From positions 42,215 through 106,214 of the forward strand of contig NZ_JIAK01000010.1 in assembly GCF_000620765.1 (NCBI RefSeq): 64,000 bases of DNA, read 5' to 3'. Under the pieces are notes generated by a model that was not told the origin of the DNA, made no database searches, and worked only from the letters and a program-made list of their open reading frames with translations. The first letter of the stretch is position 1. Every line of letters begins with the position of its first letter. Made by a program: the position numbers and the translations under genes. This stretch comes from Desulfovermiculus halophilus DSM 18834. GTDB lineage: Bacteria > Desulfobacterota > Desulfovibrionia > Desulfovibrionales > Desulfothermaceae. Of this stretch, positions 32,468-39,256 are shown piece after piece.

Positions 32468-35089
32468 TCAAGCCTTCAGATCCTTGACCTCCTCCAGCTC
32501 GGCCTGCATTCGTTCCCTGTACTGCTCGGCAATGGCGTCATTGTCCATGATCATGTCCAGCTGCCGGGTATGGATGATCAGGTGGCCCACGATCTTTAGC
32601 CGCTGAATCAAAAAATCCGCCTCATAATTGTCCATTCTGGCTACCAGGGCATCTTCCCGTAACCGGACATGAAACCCGTAGTTTTCGAGCAGGGCCCCAA
32701 CGAACTGGGTTCGTTTCACCCGTCGGAAATAGTCTGCCGCCCCCCCTCTGAACTGGAAGCGAATGTAGTTCTCCCTGATCCGGGTGCCGACCAAGGCCTC
32801 CACAGAAGAGAAATGGAAACCGAATCTGGAGAACAGATTGCAGAACTCCTTGGAGATCATGAAGTAGTTTTTGACCTTGAAATTGGTGGCCGCGGTCTCG
32901 TTCAGCTCGGGATTGATGGTTGCCTGGTACAGGACCGAGACAAAGCCTCTGCGGTCCAGGCTGGGAGGACCCTGCCAGGGAAAGGCGGTTATCCCCCGCC
33001 ATAAGGCCAGCATGGGAACTGACTGAATCTGGCTGAGGTGAACATAACGCCCGTTCACCTCTTCCCGGAACCCGTCTTCCAGGTTCAAGACCCACCACTG
33101 CATGGGTACTGTAGTCCTCAGTTGCTTTCCGGCCCGGGGGGAAAACTGATGTTGGACCCCGAACTCGAACATCTCCTGGACCGCCTTTTCATGGGCGAAC
33201 CTGGTTATATCATGCAGTGTACGGCAGTTTCGGGCCCGAAACTCGGGAGCTTCCGGATCCACAAGGTGCAGGGGCAGGATATGCTCGGAAAGTCTTTGCA
33301 GCAGATCATAGACTGGAGTACCCTGAATTGGCCTGTGCGGTTTGCGCTGGCCTGCGGTGCCTCCATTTGTCTGTCCAGAATAGATCTTACATGCATCGGC
33401 ATCCACAGTGACCATTTGTCCATTAGACAACTGGCTTGCGGCTTCCTGGAGTCCCACAATGGACGGCACCCCGAATTCCCGGGCGATATTGGCCAGGTGG
33501 CCGGCTACACTGCCGTGCTCGGTAATCATAGCTCCTGCTCGGGCCAAGGCCGGGGCCCATTGAGGCAAGGATTTGGAAGAAACCAAAACGGCATGTTCCG
33601 GAAACTGAACCAGATCGGTCTCGTTTTCCACATGAAACACTTCCCCGCTACCTACACCTGGGCTGGCAGTCAGGCCGCCTTGCAGGAGAGGGGTCAAATT
33701 GCTTTGTTCCTGAGGTGTATCTTTATGCCCTAAAGATAATGGTCTAGTTTGCAGGAAGATGAGGCGATCATCTTCAGTAATGGCCCATTCAATATCCTGG
33801 GCCAAACCAAAGTGAGCCTCGATTTTCAGTCCCGCTTGGGCAAGGGATTGCAATCTATCCATGCTCAGACAGGGCTCATCCTGCTGATCGGTTGGCACTG
33901 GGGAACTGACCACCCCTTGGCTGGGGCTGGACAGAAGCTGCTCTGTTTTGTGGGCCAGGTATTGGGCTCGAAGGTCTAAGCTTTGATTGCGCTCCAGGAC
34001 AAAGGTGTCGGTGGGAAGGCTTCCGTCCACCGCTCCTTTGGGCAGTCCGTACACCGCGGTGATGATCACCGCCTGGTCCCCTTCCACCGTCGGATTCTGA
34101 GTATACATTATACCGCTGACTGAGGTGGAGATCATCTCCAGGCAGCCCACGCCCATGAGCACGCTGTCATCGCGTATACCCCGGTGGTAGCGGTAGGAAA
34201 TCCCTTGCAAAGTATATTTGCTGGCCACCACATCTTTGTAGGCCCGGGGCAGTTGATCGCTGTCTATATTCAGCAATGATCGGTATTGGCCGGCAAAGGA
34301 GGAATGGGCCACATCCTCCCCCAGGGCACTGCTGCGCACTGCCAACTTGGTCTCGCTGTCTTTGGCAAAATGGGCAGCAAAGTTTTCCTGCATGGCCTGG
34401 CTCAGTTCAGGGGGGAGGGGGGCTTCTTTAATAAGTGATTGGATCTGGGAGCTCAGTTCCAGCCAGGAGGTACGTCCTTGAGTTTCGTCGTCTGGACCGT
34501 CATCCAGGGCGTGTCCATTAAGGTCATAACGTGATGACTGAAGCCTGGAATTTATTTCATCCTGGAGGGTGTTGTATTCCAAAAACCGCAGATATGCGGA
34601 AGTGGTGATCACGAATCCAGATGGAATTTCCAGACCCAGAGCCTGTTTGAGTTCTCCCAGGTTGGCCATTTTGGAGCCGGCCAGAGCTGTTTGTCCAGCA
34701 TGCAGCCTATCCAGAGATATGACCAGCTCGCTTGAGTCCCGGCTTTTTCTTTGTTCCAGAACTCTTTCAATCTTAATTTCAATATCGTCATAGACGGTAA
34801 ACAGGTCATTATAGCTCTGAGGGGCCAGGCGGTTCAAAGAGCGGATAATCCGGAAGACTGCTGTCAGCAGCTGAGTGCAGGTGGAGCGGATGAAGACTAT
34901 GCCAAAGGGCTTGTCTCCGCGCAGAACCCGTTCCAGCTCATTCATGATGTCCATGGCCCGGACGTTGGCAGCCAGCAACTGCCTGAAATCAGCGTACCGC
35001 TGCTGAAACAGACGCTTAAGCTCCGCTTCGTCCTGGGTCTCTTCTTCCTGTTGATGGGACGGAAGGAATCGCCTTTTAAGAGCGTTCAT
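32468..35089 (-). CDS. PEP-synthase-like protein: ATP-grasp and phosphohistidine domains, no PEP barrel
   Basis: This 873-residue soluble protein has an N-terminal helical segment (about 1-120), then a PPDK_N ATP-grasp domain (AGSKMANLGELK, AVRSSALGEDVAHSSFAGQY, QDIEWAITEDDRLIFLQTRPL; about 130-480), then a swivelling phosphohistidine domain (ARAGAMITEHGSVAGHLANIAREFGVPSIVG). Real PEP synthases follow this with a TIM barrel that binds PEP or pyruvate; here about 300 residues of a different domain follow (NYFMISKEFCNLFSRFGFHF, FRGGAADYFRRVKRTQF). The phosphate acceptor is therefore unknown. The ATG at 35089 (MNALKRRF) is chosen by likeness to related proteins. It is the last gene of the long minus-strand run. 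Confidence 0.85.
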   Translation of the reverse strand: MNALKRRFLPSHQQEEETQDEAELKRLFQQRYADFRQLLAANVRAMDIMNELERVLRGDKPFGIVFIRSTCTQLLTAVFRIIRSLNRLAPQSYNDLFTVYDDIEIKIERVLEQRKSRDSSELVISLDRLHAGQTALAGSKMANLGELKQALGLEIPSGFVITTSAYLRFLEYNTLQDEINSRLQSSRYDLNGHALDDGPDDETQGRTSWLELSSQIQSLIKEAPLPPELSQAMQENFAAHFAKDSETKLAVRSSALGEDVAHSSFAGQYRSLLNIDSDQLPRAYKDVVASKYTLQGISYRYHRGIRDDSVLMGVGCLEMISTSVSGIMYTQNPTVEGDQAVIITAVYGLPKGAVDGSLPTDTFVLERNQSLDLRAQYLAHKTEQLLSSPSQGVVSSPVPTDQQDEPCLSMDRLQSLAQAGLKIEAHFGLAQDIEWAITEDDRLIFLQTRPLSLGHKDTPQEQSNLTPLLQGGLTASPGVGSGEVFHVENETDLVQFPEHAVLVSSKSLPQWAPALARAGAMITEHGSVAGHLANIAREFGVPSIVGLQEAASQLSNGQMVTVDADACKIYSGQTNGGTAGQRKPHRPIQGTPVYDLLQRLSEHILPLHLVDPEAPEFRARNCRTLHDITRFAHEKAVQEMFEFGVQHQFSPRAGKQLRTTVPMQWWVLNLEDGFREEVNGRYVHLSQIQSVPMLALWRGITAFPWQGPPSLDRRGFVSVLYQATINPELNETAATNFKVKNYFMISKEFCNLFSRFGFHFSSVEALVGTRIRENYIRFQFRGGAADYFRRVKRTQFVGALLENYGFHVRLREDALVARMDNYEADFLIQRLKIVGHLIIHTRQLDMIMDNDAIAEQYRERMQAELEEVKDLKA

Positions 35090-35296
35090 GGATTTAGTAA
35101 AGAGTGTCGTGTGCATGGAGGAAATAATAATCAAGATGGAGGATAAAATAAAGGGCAGAGAAGATGAGCTGATACGTAGACTTGAACCAAGCATCACCAG
35201 CATAAGGAGAGGTTGCCAGAGGTGTTCAGGTTTTAGTAGTCAGCTTTGCCTCCGGCAAATCTGACCTATTTTGGGGCCAAAGCGCCCAAAAAACGT

Positions 35297-35363
35297 TTTG
35301 CCGGGTTGATCGAGTATGAAACGTATGGATCAGCATGTCGTAGGGGCGAATAATCATTCGCCC
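35297..35363. repeat. Composite family E repeat, copy 1
   Basis: 'gatcgagtatgaaacgt' (to 35323) is followed by the short palindrome 'cgtaggggcgaataatcattcgccc' (35339-35363). Both pieces recur, further apart, at 52588-52755. A variant palindrome, 'cgtaggggcgaagcttgtcttcgccc', is at 35561-35586. These resemble widespread bacterial REP-type palindromes. Confidence 0.75.
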
Positions 35364-35390
35364 TTTTGTACCTTTTCTTCGTCCCCAGGG

Positions 35391-35414
35391 TCCTCCCTGG
35401 GGACGTCTTTGTCT
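35391..35414. repeat. 10-bp perfect hairpin
   Basis: gtccccaggg / ccctggggac with a 4-nt loop. It is one of four strong inverted repeats in the 690-bp gap 35090-35778, which has no convincing gene. Confidence 0.7.
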
Positions 35415-35500
35415 TATGGCTCCGGCCATCTGTTTTTTTCTTCTCTGGTCTCAGGCTCTACAGAGATGGTGTAGAAGGGGGCTGGAGCCCCAAGAAAAGA

Positions 35501-35526
35501 CGTTACGAGGGGGGACCCTCGTAACG
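35501..35526 (-). terminator. Probable rho-independent terminator for the 36504-35779 gene
   Basis: The 11-bp perfect stem cgttacgaggg / ccctcgtaacg has a 4-nt loop. On the minus strand it is followed by TCTTTTCTT, a T-rich tail. It lies about 250 bp after the gene's stop codon, beyond the 48-bp palindrome. Confidence 0.5.
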
Positions 35527-35701
35527 AAAAAACGGCTGTTACCCCAGTCGTGGTTGAATTCGTAGGGGCGAAGCTTGTCTTCGCCCACAAGGCCGAGCAG
35601 AGCGAGGCATAAATATCTCTTCTGGACTCTTGTTTCATACGAGTTCCAGAACAGGCCGGATTCAACTGAAATTGTTGACAATAGGATGCAAGACCAAACG
35701 G

Positions 35702-35749
35702 CCTTATCCTCTCCTTTGAGGCCGTACGGCCTCAAAGGAGAGGATAAGG
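35702..35749. repeat. Perfect 48-bp palindrome
   Basis: The sequence reads identically on both strands without a spacer. The arms are 35702-35725 and 35726-35749, with the centre GCCGT|ACGGC and outer parts CCTTATCCTCTCCTTTGAG. It begins 30 bp past the stop codon of the two-TM protein gene. On either strand RNA could form a stem of about 22 bp. No T-run follows, so it is not a classical terminator. Confidence 0.95.
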
Positions 35750-35778
35750 AGGAAGGAGATGGGATGAAGGCTTCTTGT

Positions 35779-36504
35779 TTACACTTCTTGTTTGGCTCCA
35801 GAACTCATGCGTAGGCCCAGACCTTCGAAAAGAAAGAAGATGGCAAAGCCCCACCACAAGGTATACAGGATATAAAAGATCAGGGAAAAAGTGAGGAGCC
35901 CGGCCTTATCTGTAGCGCTTTGGCTGGGAATGCCGTAAAAATTATAGCCCACCTCTACCCCGCGCTTATTGGCCCGGCTCACAAACTTGGCCGCTTTGAA
36001 ATCGCTGGCCTTCATCAGGCTCTTTTCCAGGGCATTTGAGATATGCCACCAGACATAGATCACCTTCATCCCTTTCAGGCCATACTTGTTCGTCAGCTGC
36101 TGCTCCTGATTGTTGAACAGGTCTTGAGAGTCGAACAGCGCGGCTTTGAGAATGTGGCCAAGCTGTCCCTGAACATTGATTCGGGTCCCCTCGGCCTGGG
36201 CTGAAGTCCCTGCAGCCTGGAGCAGCTGACTGCCTTTCTCGGCTAAAGCCTCATCCGGCAGGTTGAGTTCTAGGCTGATGCTGTGGTCCAAGAACTTCTC
36301 GTTTTCCTCTAAAAGAGTGGGAAAATAGTTCGTGGAGTCCTTGGCTATGGAGTTGAAGAGATTGTCCGAGGCCTCAAAGGCGTTGATTTTCTCTCCAGGG
36401 CTCCGGCCTTCAAAGGCGTTGGAGAACATAAACCAAAGTATGCCGATAAAGATGGCGGTCATGACCACACCCCAGGTCATGTGCTTCTTGTCGTAAACGA
36501 TCAT
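35779..36504 (-). CDS. Two-TM protein with extracytoplasmic domain, TauE partner
   Basis: I do not recognise this 241-residue family. There is an N-terminal transmembrane helix (about 10-29), a soluble region of about 165 residues that should lie outside the membrane (mixed helices, with NQEQQLTNKYGLKGMKVIYVWWHISNALEKS split by aromatic residues), and a second helix at about 203-227. It lies 43 bp after a TauE permease on the same strand, so it is probably cotranscribed and may form a complex with the permease. A 48-bp palindrome follows the gene. Confidence 0.8.
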   Translation of the reverse strand: MIVYDKKHMTWGVVMTAIFIGILWFMFSNAFEGRSPGEKINAFEASDNLFNSIAKDSTNYFPTLLEENEKFLDHSISLELNLPDEALAEKGSQLLQAAGTSAQAEGTRINVQGQLGHILKAALFDSQDLFNNQEQQLTNKYGLKGMKVIYVWWHISNALEKSLMKASDFKAAKFVSRANKRGVEVGYNFYGIPSQSATDKAGLLTFSLIFYILYTLWWGFAIFFLFEGLGLRMSSGAKQEV

Positions 36505-36547
36505 ATCTGTCTACCTCCATTCGGATTTGGGTCCCGTATGTATGGGG

Positions 36548-37858
36548 CTATGACCTTGCTGTTGTTTCTTCCCGAAGAGCGGGAAGATTGCTCAGGAATT
36601 TGGTAAAGACCCACACTCCGAAAAAGCCGATGATCACAAAAAAGACAATATTTCCGATACCGTTTAAGATCTGGGTCAAGCCGTGAGAAATGGGGATGAC
36701 TTCCATCTCTCCCAGTTTTCCAGGTAAGGCAAAAAGCCGGTTCAGAAAACCGGCCAGAATGGCGGTGGCATAAAAGCCGCGGATGTAAATTCCTTTGACC
36801 ACTTTGGTGGTCAAGGCACCGACCTGGATGCCCAAAAGGGATCCGATGAGCATGCCCATGGCCAGGGTATAGAAAATAAAGCCATAAATGGCGTACTGAG
36901 AAATAGAGGCAAAGCCGGCAGTGAAGATGATTTGCAGGATATCCGTGCCCACAGTGGTAAAAGAGGAGACCCCCAGGATGTACACAAACATGGGAAAGGT
37001 GGCGAACCCACCGCCCACGCCCATGATGGCGGCCAGAAACCCTACCGCGCCGCCGCAGATGGCCACAAAGAGAGCGGGAATCCTTTTTCCGCCCGGGACC
37101 AGGTCCTCGTCAAAGGTGATCATGGGCGGGATATGGGTGGATTGCAGCTTGGCGGCCAGGGCGGTTGAACCCGTACTGGAGGGTTTGGATTTGCCTGCAT
37201 GGGCCGAAGCGCTGTCGGCGTCACCGGCCTTACGCAGCTTAAGGAAGTCCAGGAGGGCGTACGAGCCCAGAAAGCCGAGCAGAACGACATAGACGATACT
37301 GATAAACAGATCGCTCAGTACCGGGTTGATTTCATAGATGAGCCTGTTGAGTATCCCGCCCCCAAAAACTCCGGCAAAGGAGCCGATGAGAAAGGCCAAG
37401 GCCAGCTTGACCGAGACATTGCCCAGCTTTTTATGCACCGTGGTGCCCATAATGGCCTTGGCAAAGATGTGAAAAAGGTCTGTGCCCACGGCTAAAATTC
37501 CCTTTACCCCAGCGCTCATCAGGGCCGGGGTGATGATAAATCCGCCGCCGGCTCCGATACAGCCGGTGATCAAGCCAGCGGCCAGCCCGATGAGGATGGA
37601 TACGGCAAAGATAGATGGTGTATAGTAGGCTGGGGCATAGGCCTTGTGCCCCCCGACAATCTCCGGAAGGGGGCCGATATCCGCAGCCAGGGAGACAGAG
37701 ACCAGGAGGGCGGGGATGAGCAGCAGGCCGAGGATACAAAGTCGCTTGCGGCTGCGCAGAATGGTCATGGATGTTTCATAATCCCATCTGGCCTGATGCT
37801 CGGCTGCGGCATACATTCCGTGATAGAGCTTTCGGGCCCACGAAGTCTTTCCTTTCAT
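36548..37858 (-). CDS. TauE/SafE family anion permease, long form
   Basis: This 436-residue membrane protein has the two TauE/SafE repeats: GLITGCIGAGGGFIITPALMS (about 85-105) and GFLAAIMGVGGGFATFPMFVY (about 275-295). Compared with typical 250-residue members it has a basic N-terminal extension (MKGKTSWARKLYHGMY, then a first TM helix) and a hydrophilic linker of about 60 residues in the middle (AGDADSASAHAGKSKPSS). The ATG at 37858 follows GGAGGAAAGG by 2-7 nt. It is cotranscribed with the two-TM protein downstream. The substrate is unknown, with a sulfur oxyanion or sulfonate possible by family. Confidence 0.9.
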   Translation of the reverse strand: MKGKTSWARKLYHGMYAAAEHQARWDYETSMTILRSRKRLCILGLLLIPALLVSVSLAADIGPLPEIVGGHKAYAPAYYTPSIFAVSILIGLAAGLITGCIGAGGGFIITPALMSAGVKGILAVGTDLFHIFAKAIMGTTVHKKLGNVSVKLALAFLIGSFAGVFGGGILNRLIYEINPVLSDLFISIVYVVLLGFLGSYALLDFLKLRKAGDADSASAHAGKSKPSSTGSTALAAKLQSTHIPPMITFDEDLVPGGKRIPALFVAICGGAVGFLAAIMGVGGGFATFPMFVYILGVSSFTTVGTDILQIIFTAGFASISQYAIYGFIFYTLAMGMLIGSLLGIQVGALTTKVVKGIYIRGFYATAILAGFLNRLFALPGKLGEMEVIPISHGLTQILNGIGNIVFFVIIGFFGVWVFTKFLSNLPALREETTARS

Positions 37859-38157
37859 TGCCTTTCCTCCGTTCTTTGAGTGCATTGCATATATAGTATC
37901 CGCTCTGTTCCCGGCATTTCGGACAAATGTGGAAAATGAGGGGCATAAAATGGACCCTGGATACAGACAAAGAAGCGTCCACGAAAGCCCCTACTCTATG
38001 AAAAGCAATACCGATGCCAATTCAAAGATTGGGCAGCAGGAGCGTAACATGTTGGAAATGCAGGACGTTGTTGACTGTTTTAGCTAGGAGGTCAACAAGA
38101 TGGTGCGGATGCTGTCTGGTTTTTTTACACCTTGGAAAATGAGCTTTTTGCCGGTGG

Positions 38158-38526
38158 CTATTCATGTTCGCAGCTGGGTTGGAGCAGTATCTGCCGAAGC
38201 TCCTGAACATTTTCTGCCTTGTGCACAATCCGCCGGGTCCAATCTGGCAGTTTGGGCCCATCATTTGAACGGAAATGAATGATGACCCTGGTCATCCGGC
38301 ACATCCGTCGGATGCTCTCTAGGCAATCATCCAAACGATCTTCGGTCCACTCCGGATCAAGGATCAGCACAGTCTTGTCGCAGGAAAGGTTGCGCAACTT
38401 TTGTTTTAGCTCCTGAACTGTACAGACTGGAAAGGCCTTGTATCCGTCGCGCAGAAGTTCGCGGTGCATGAGCTGACGGGCATTTGTGTTCCGGTCGGTA
38501 ACAAAGAGACAGACGGAAGCCATCAT
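38158..38526 (-). CDS. Pseudo-receiver protein (degenerate CheY-like)
   Basis: This 122-residue protein has a receiver-like alternation of strands and helices: VCLFVTDRNTNARQLMHREL, TVLILDPEWTEDRL, TRVIIHFRS, ENVQELRQILLQ. The phospho-site Asp is kept (LILDPEW), but the N-terminal acid pair is reduced to TDRN and the conserved Lys position cannot be identified (IVHKAENV may supply it). Phosphorylation is therefore doubtful. An adjacent ATG (38523) is an equal start; AAAGG lies 8 nt upstream. It is placed between HPr and the TauE permease. Confidence 0.75.
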   Translation of the reverse strand: MMASVCLFVTDRNTNARQLMHRELLRDGYKAFPVCTVQELKQKLRNLSCDKTVLILDPEWTEDRLDDCLESIRRMCRMTRVIIHFRSNDGPKLPDWTRRIVHKAENVQELRQILLQPSCEHE

Positions 38527-38588
38527 GAGGAATGCCTTTGTATGAAAAAACCGGTGTAATCAATTGGAGTTACACGAATCGGTTTCGG

Positions 38589-38713
38589 GCGCAGACAAGC
38601 TTCGCCCCCCAAGTGTATTTTGCACCGTAGGGGCAGACCTTGTGTCTGCCCGGATCCTTTTTTCATGCTTCGTTAGCGCAGGCGTGCCTACGTCCCCGTA
38701 GGCATGGAGGTTT
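38589..38713. repeat. REP-like palindrome (family E) and inverted family B unit
   Basis: 38589-38611 'gcgcagacaagcttcgcccc' and 38626-38651 'cgtaggggcagaccttgtgt(ctgccc)' are family E variants. 38663-38713 is the family B unit in reverse orientation (tcatgcttcgttagcgcagg ... cgtaggcatggaggttt). They fill the gap between HPr and the pseudo-receiver gene. Confidence 0.65.
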
Positions 38714-38741
38714 GTCTGGAGGTGTGCAGGCCGTGCAGCGG

Positions 38742-39041
38742 CTAGAGTTCCTGTGAACCCAAAAAACGGGTGATCTCCTGCAGGGCCGGGCCAGCATCAC
38801 GACCTTCGGCCTGAATGGTCAGGCAGCTCCCCTGGCCGGCGCTCAAGGAAAGAATATCCAGCACGCTGGATGCATTTACCTTTTTGTTTCCGCACGTCAG
38901 GGTGATTTTAGCATTATAGGCATTGGCCAGCTGGACCAAGCGGCCGGAGGTCCGCAAGTGCAACCCCTGCTTGTTGGCGATATACACATCGACAGACAGG
39001 TTCTGTTGGACAGAAGAGGTATGGGAACCGGCATGGGGCAT
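38742..39041 (-). CDS. HPr-family phosphocarrier protein
   Basis: This 99-residue HPr-fold protein has the active-site His28 in KQGLHLRTSGRL (usual HPr: GLHARPA), with Arg30 kept. The regulatory-serine region reads KKVNASSVLDILSL, with Ser59 at the expected distance from the His. About 13 extra residues precede the fold. No enzyme I, EII permease or HPr kinase gene is seen in the window. The nearest protein with a phosphohistidine domain is the PEP-synthase-like protein at 32468-35089. AAGGAG lies about 9 nt before the ATG. Confidence 0.88.
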   Translation of the reverse strand: MPHAGSHTSSVQQNLSVDVYIANKQGLHLRTSGRLVQLANAYNAKITLTCGNKKVNASSVLDILSLSAGQGSCLTIQAEGRDAGPALQEITRFLGSQEL

Positions 39042-39127
39042 GGGTAAAAGCTCCTTCGGGCTGCTTAGGTGTCGGAGGAAGCGGCAGCTAGACGCTTTTT
39101 GCTGAATATGGTGTGCTTGTTAGATGG

Positions 39128-39254
39128 GCCTGCAAAAAATATGTTTTTGCAGGCAGTGTTAAGTGTTAAGTTGAAAGTTTTGAGTGAAATCAAACAGTTG
39201 CAAATTTTAATTTGTGCGTTTAACCCCAGTCTTCGACTTTTTGCAGTTGAGTCT
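39128..39254 (+). repeat. Family D repeat, copy 2
   Basis: This matches the reverse complement of 22921-23048, beginning with the hairpin gcctgcaaaaaatatgtttttgcaggc and ending ctttttgcagttgagtct. It abuts the stop codon of the acyl-CoA synthetase gene and may act as its 3' end structure. Confidence 0.85.
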
Positions 39255-39256
39255 TG

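Noticed and set aside
35414..35735. Overlapping open frames in the hairpin-rich gap
   Set aside because: They consist of translated palindromes and repeats, with no ribosome-binding site or family resemblance.
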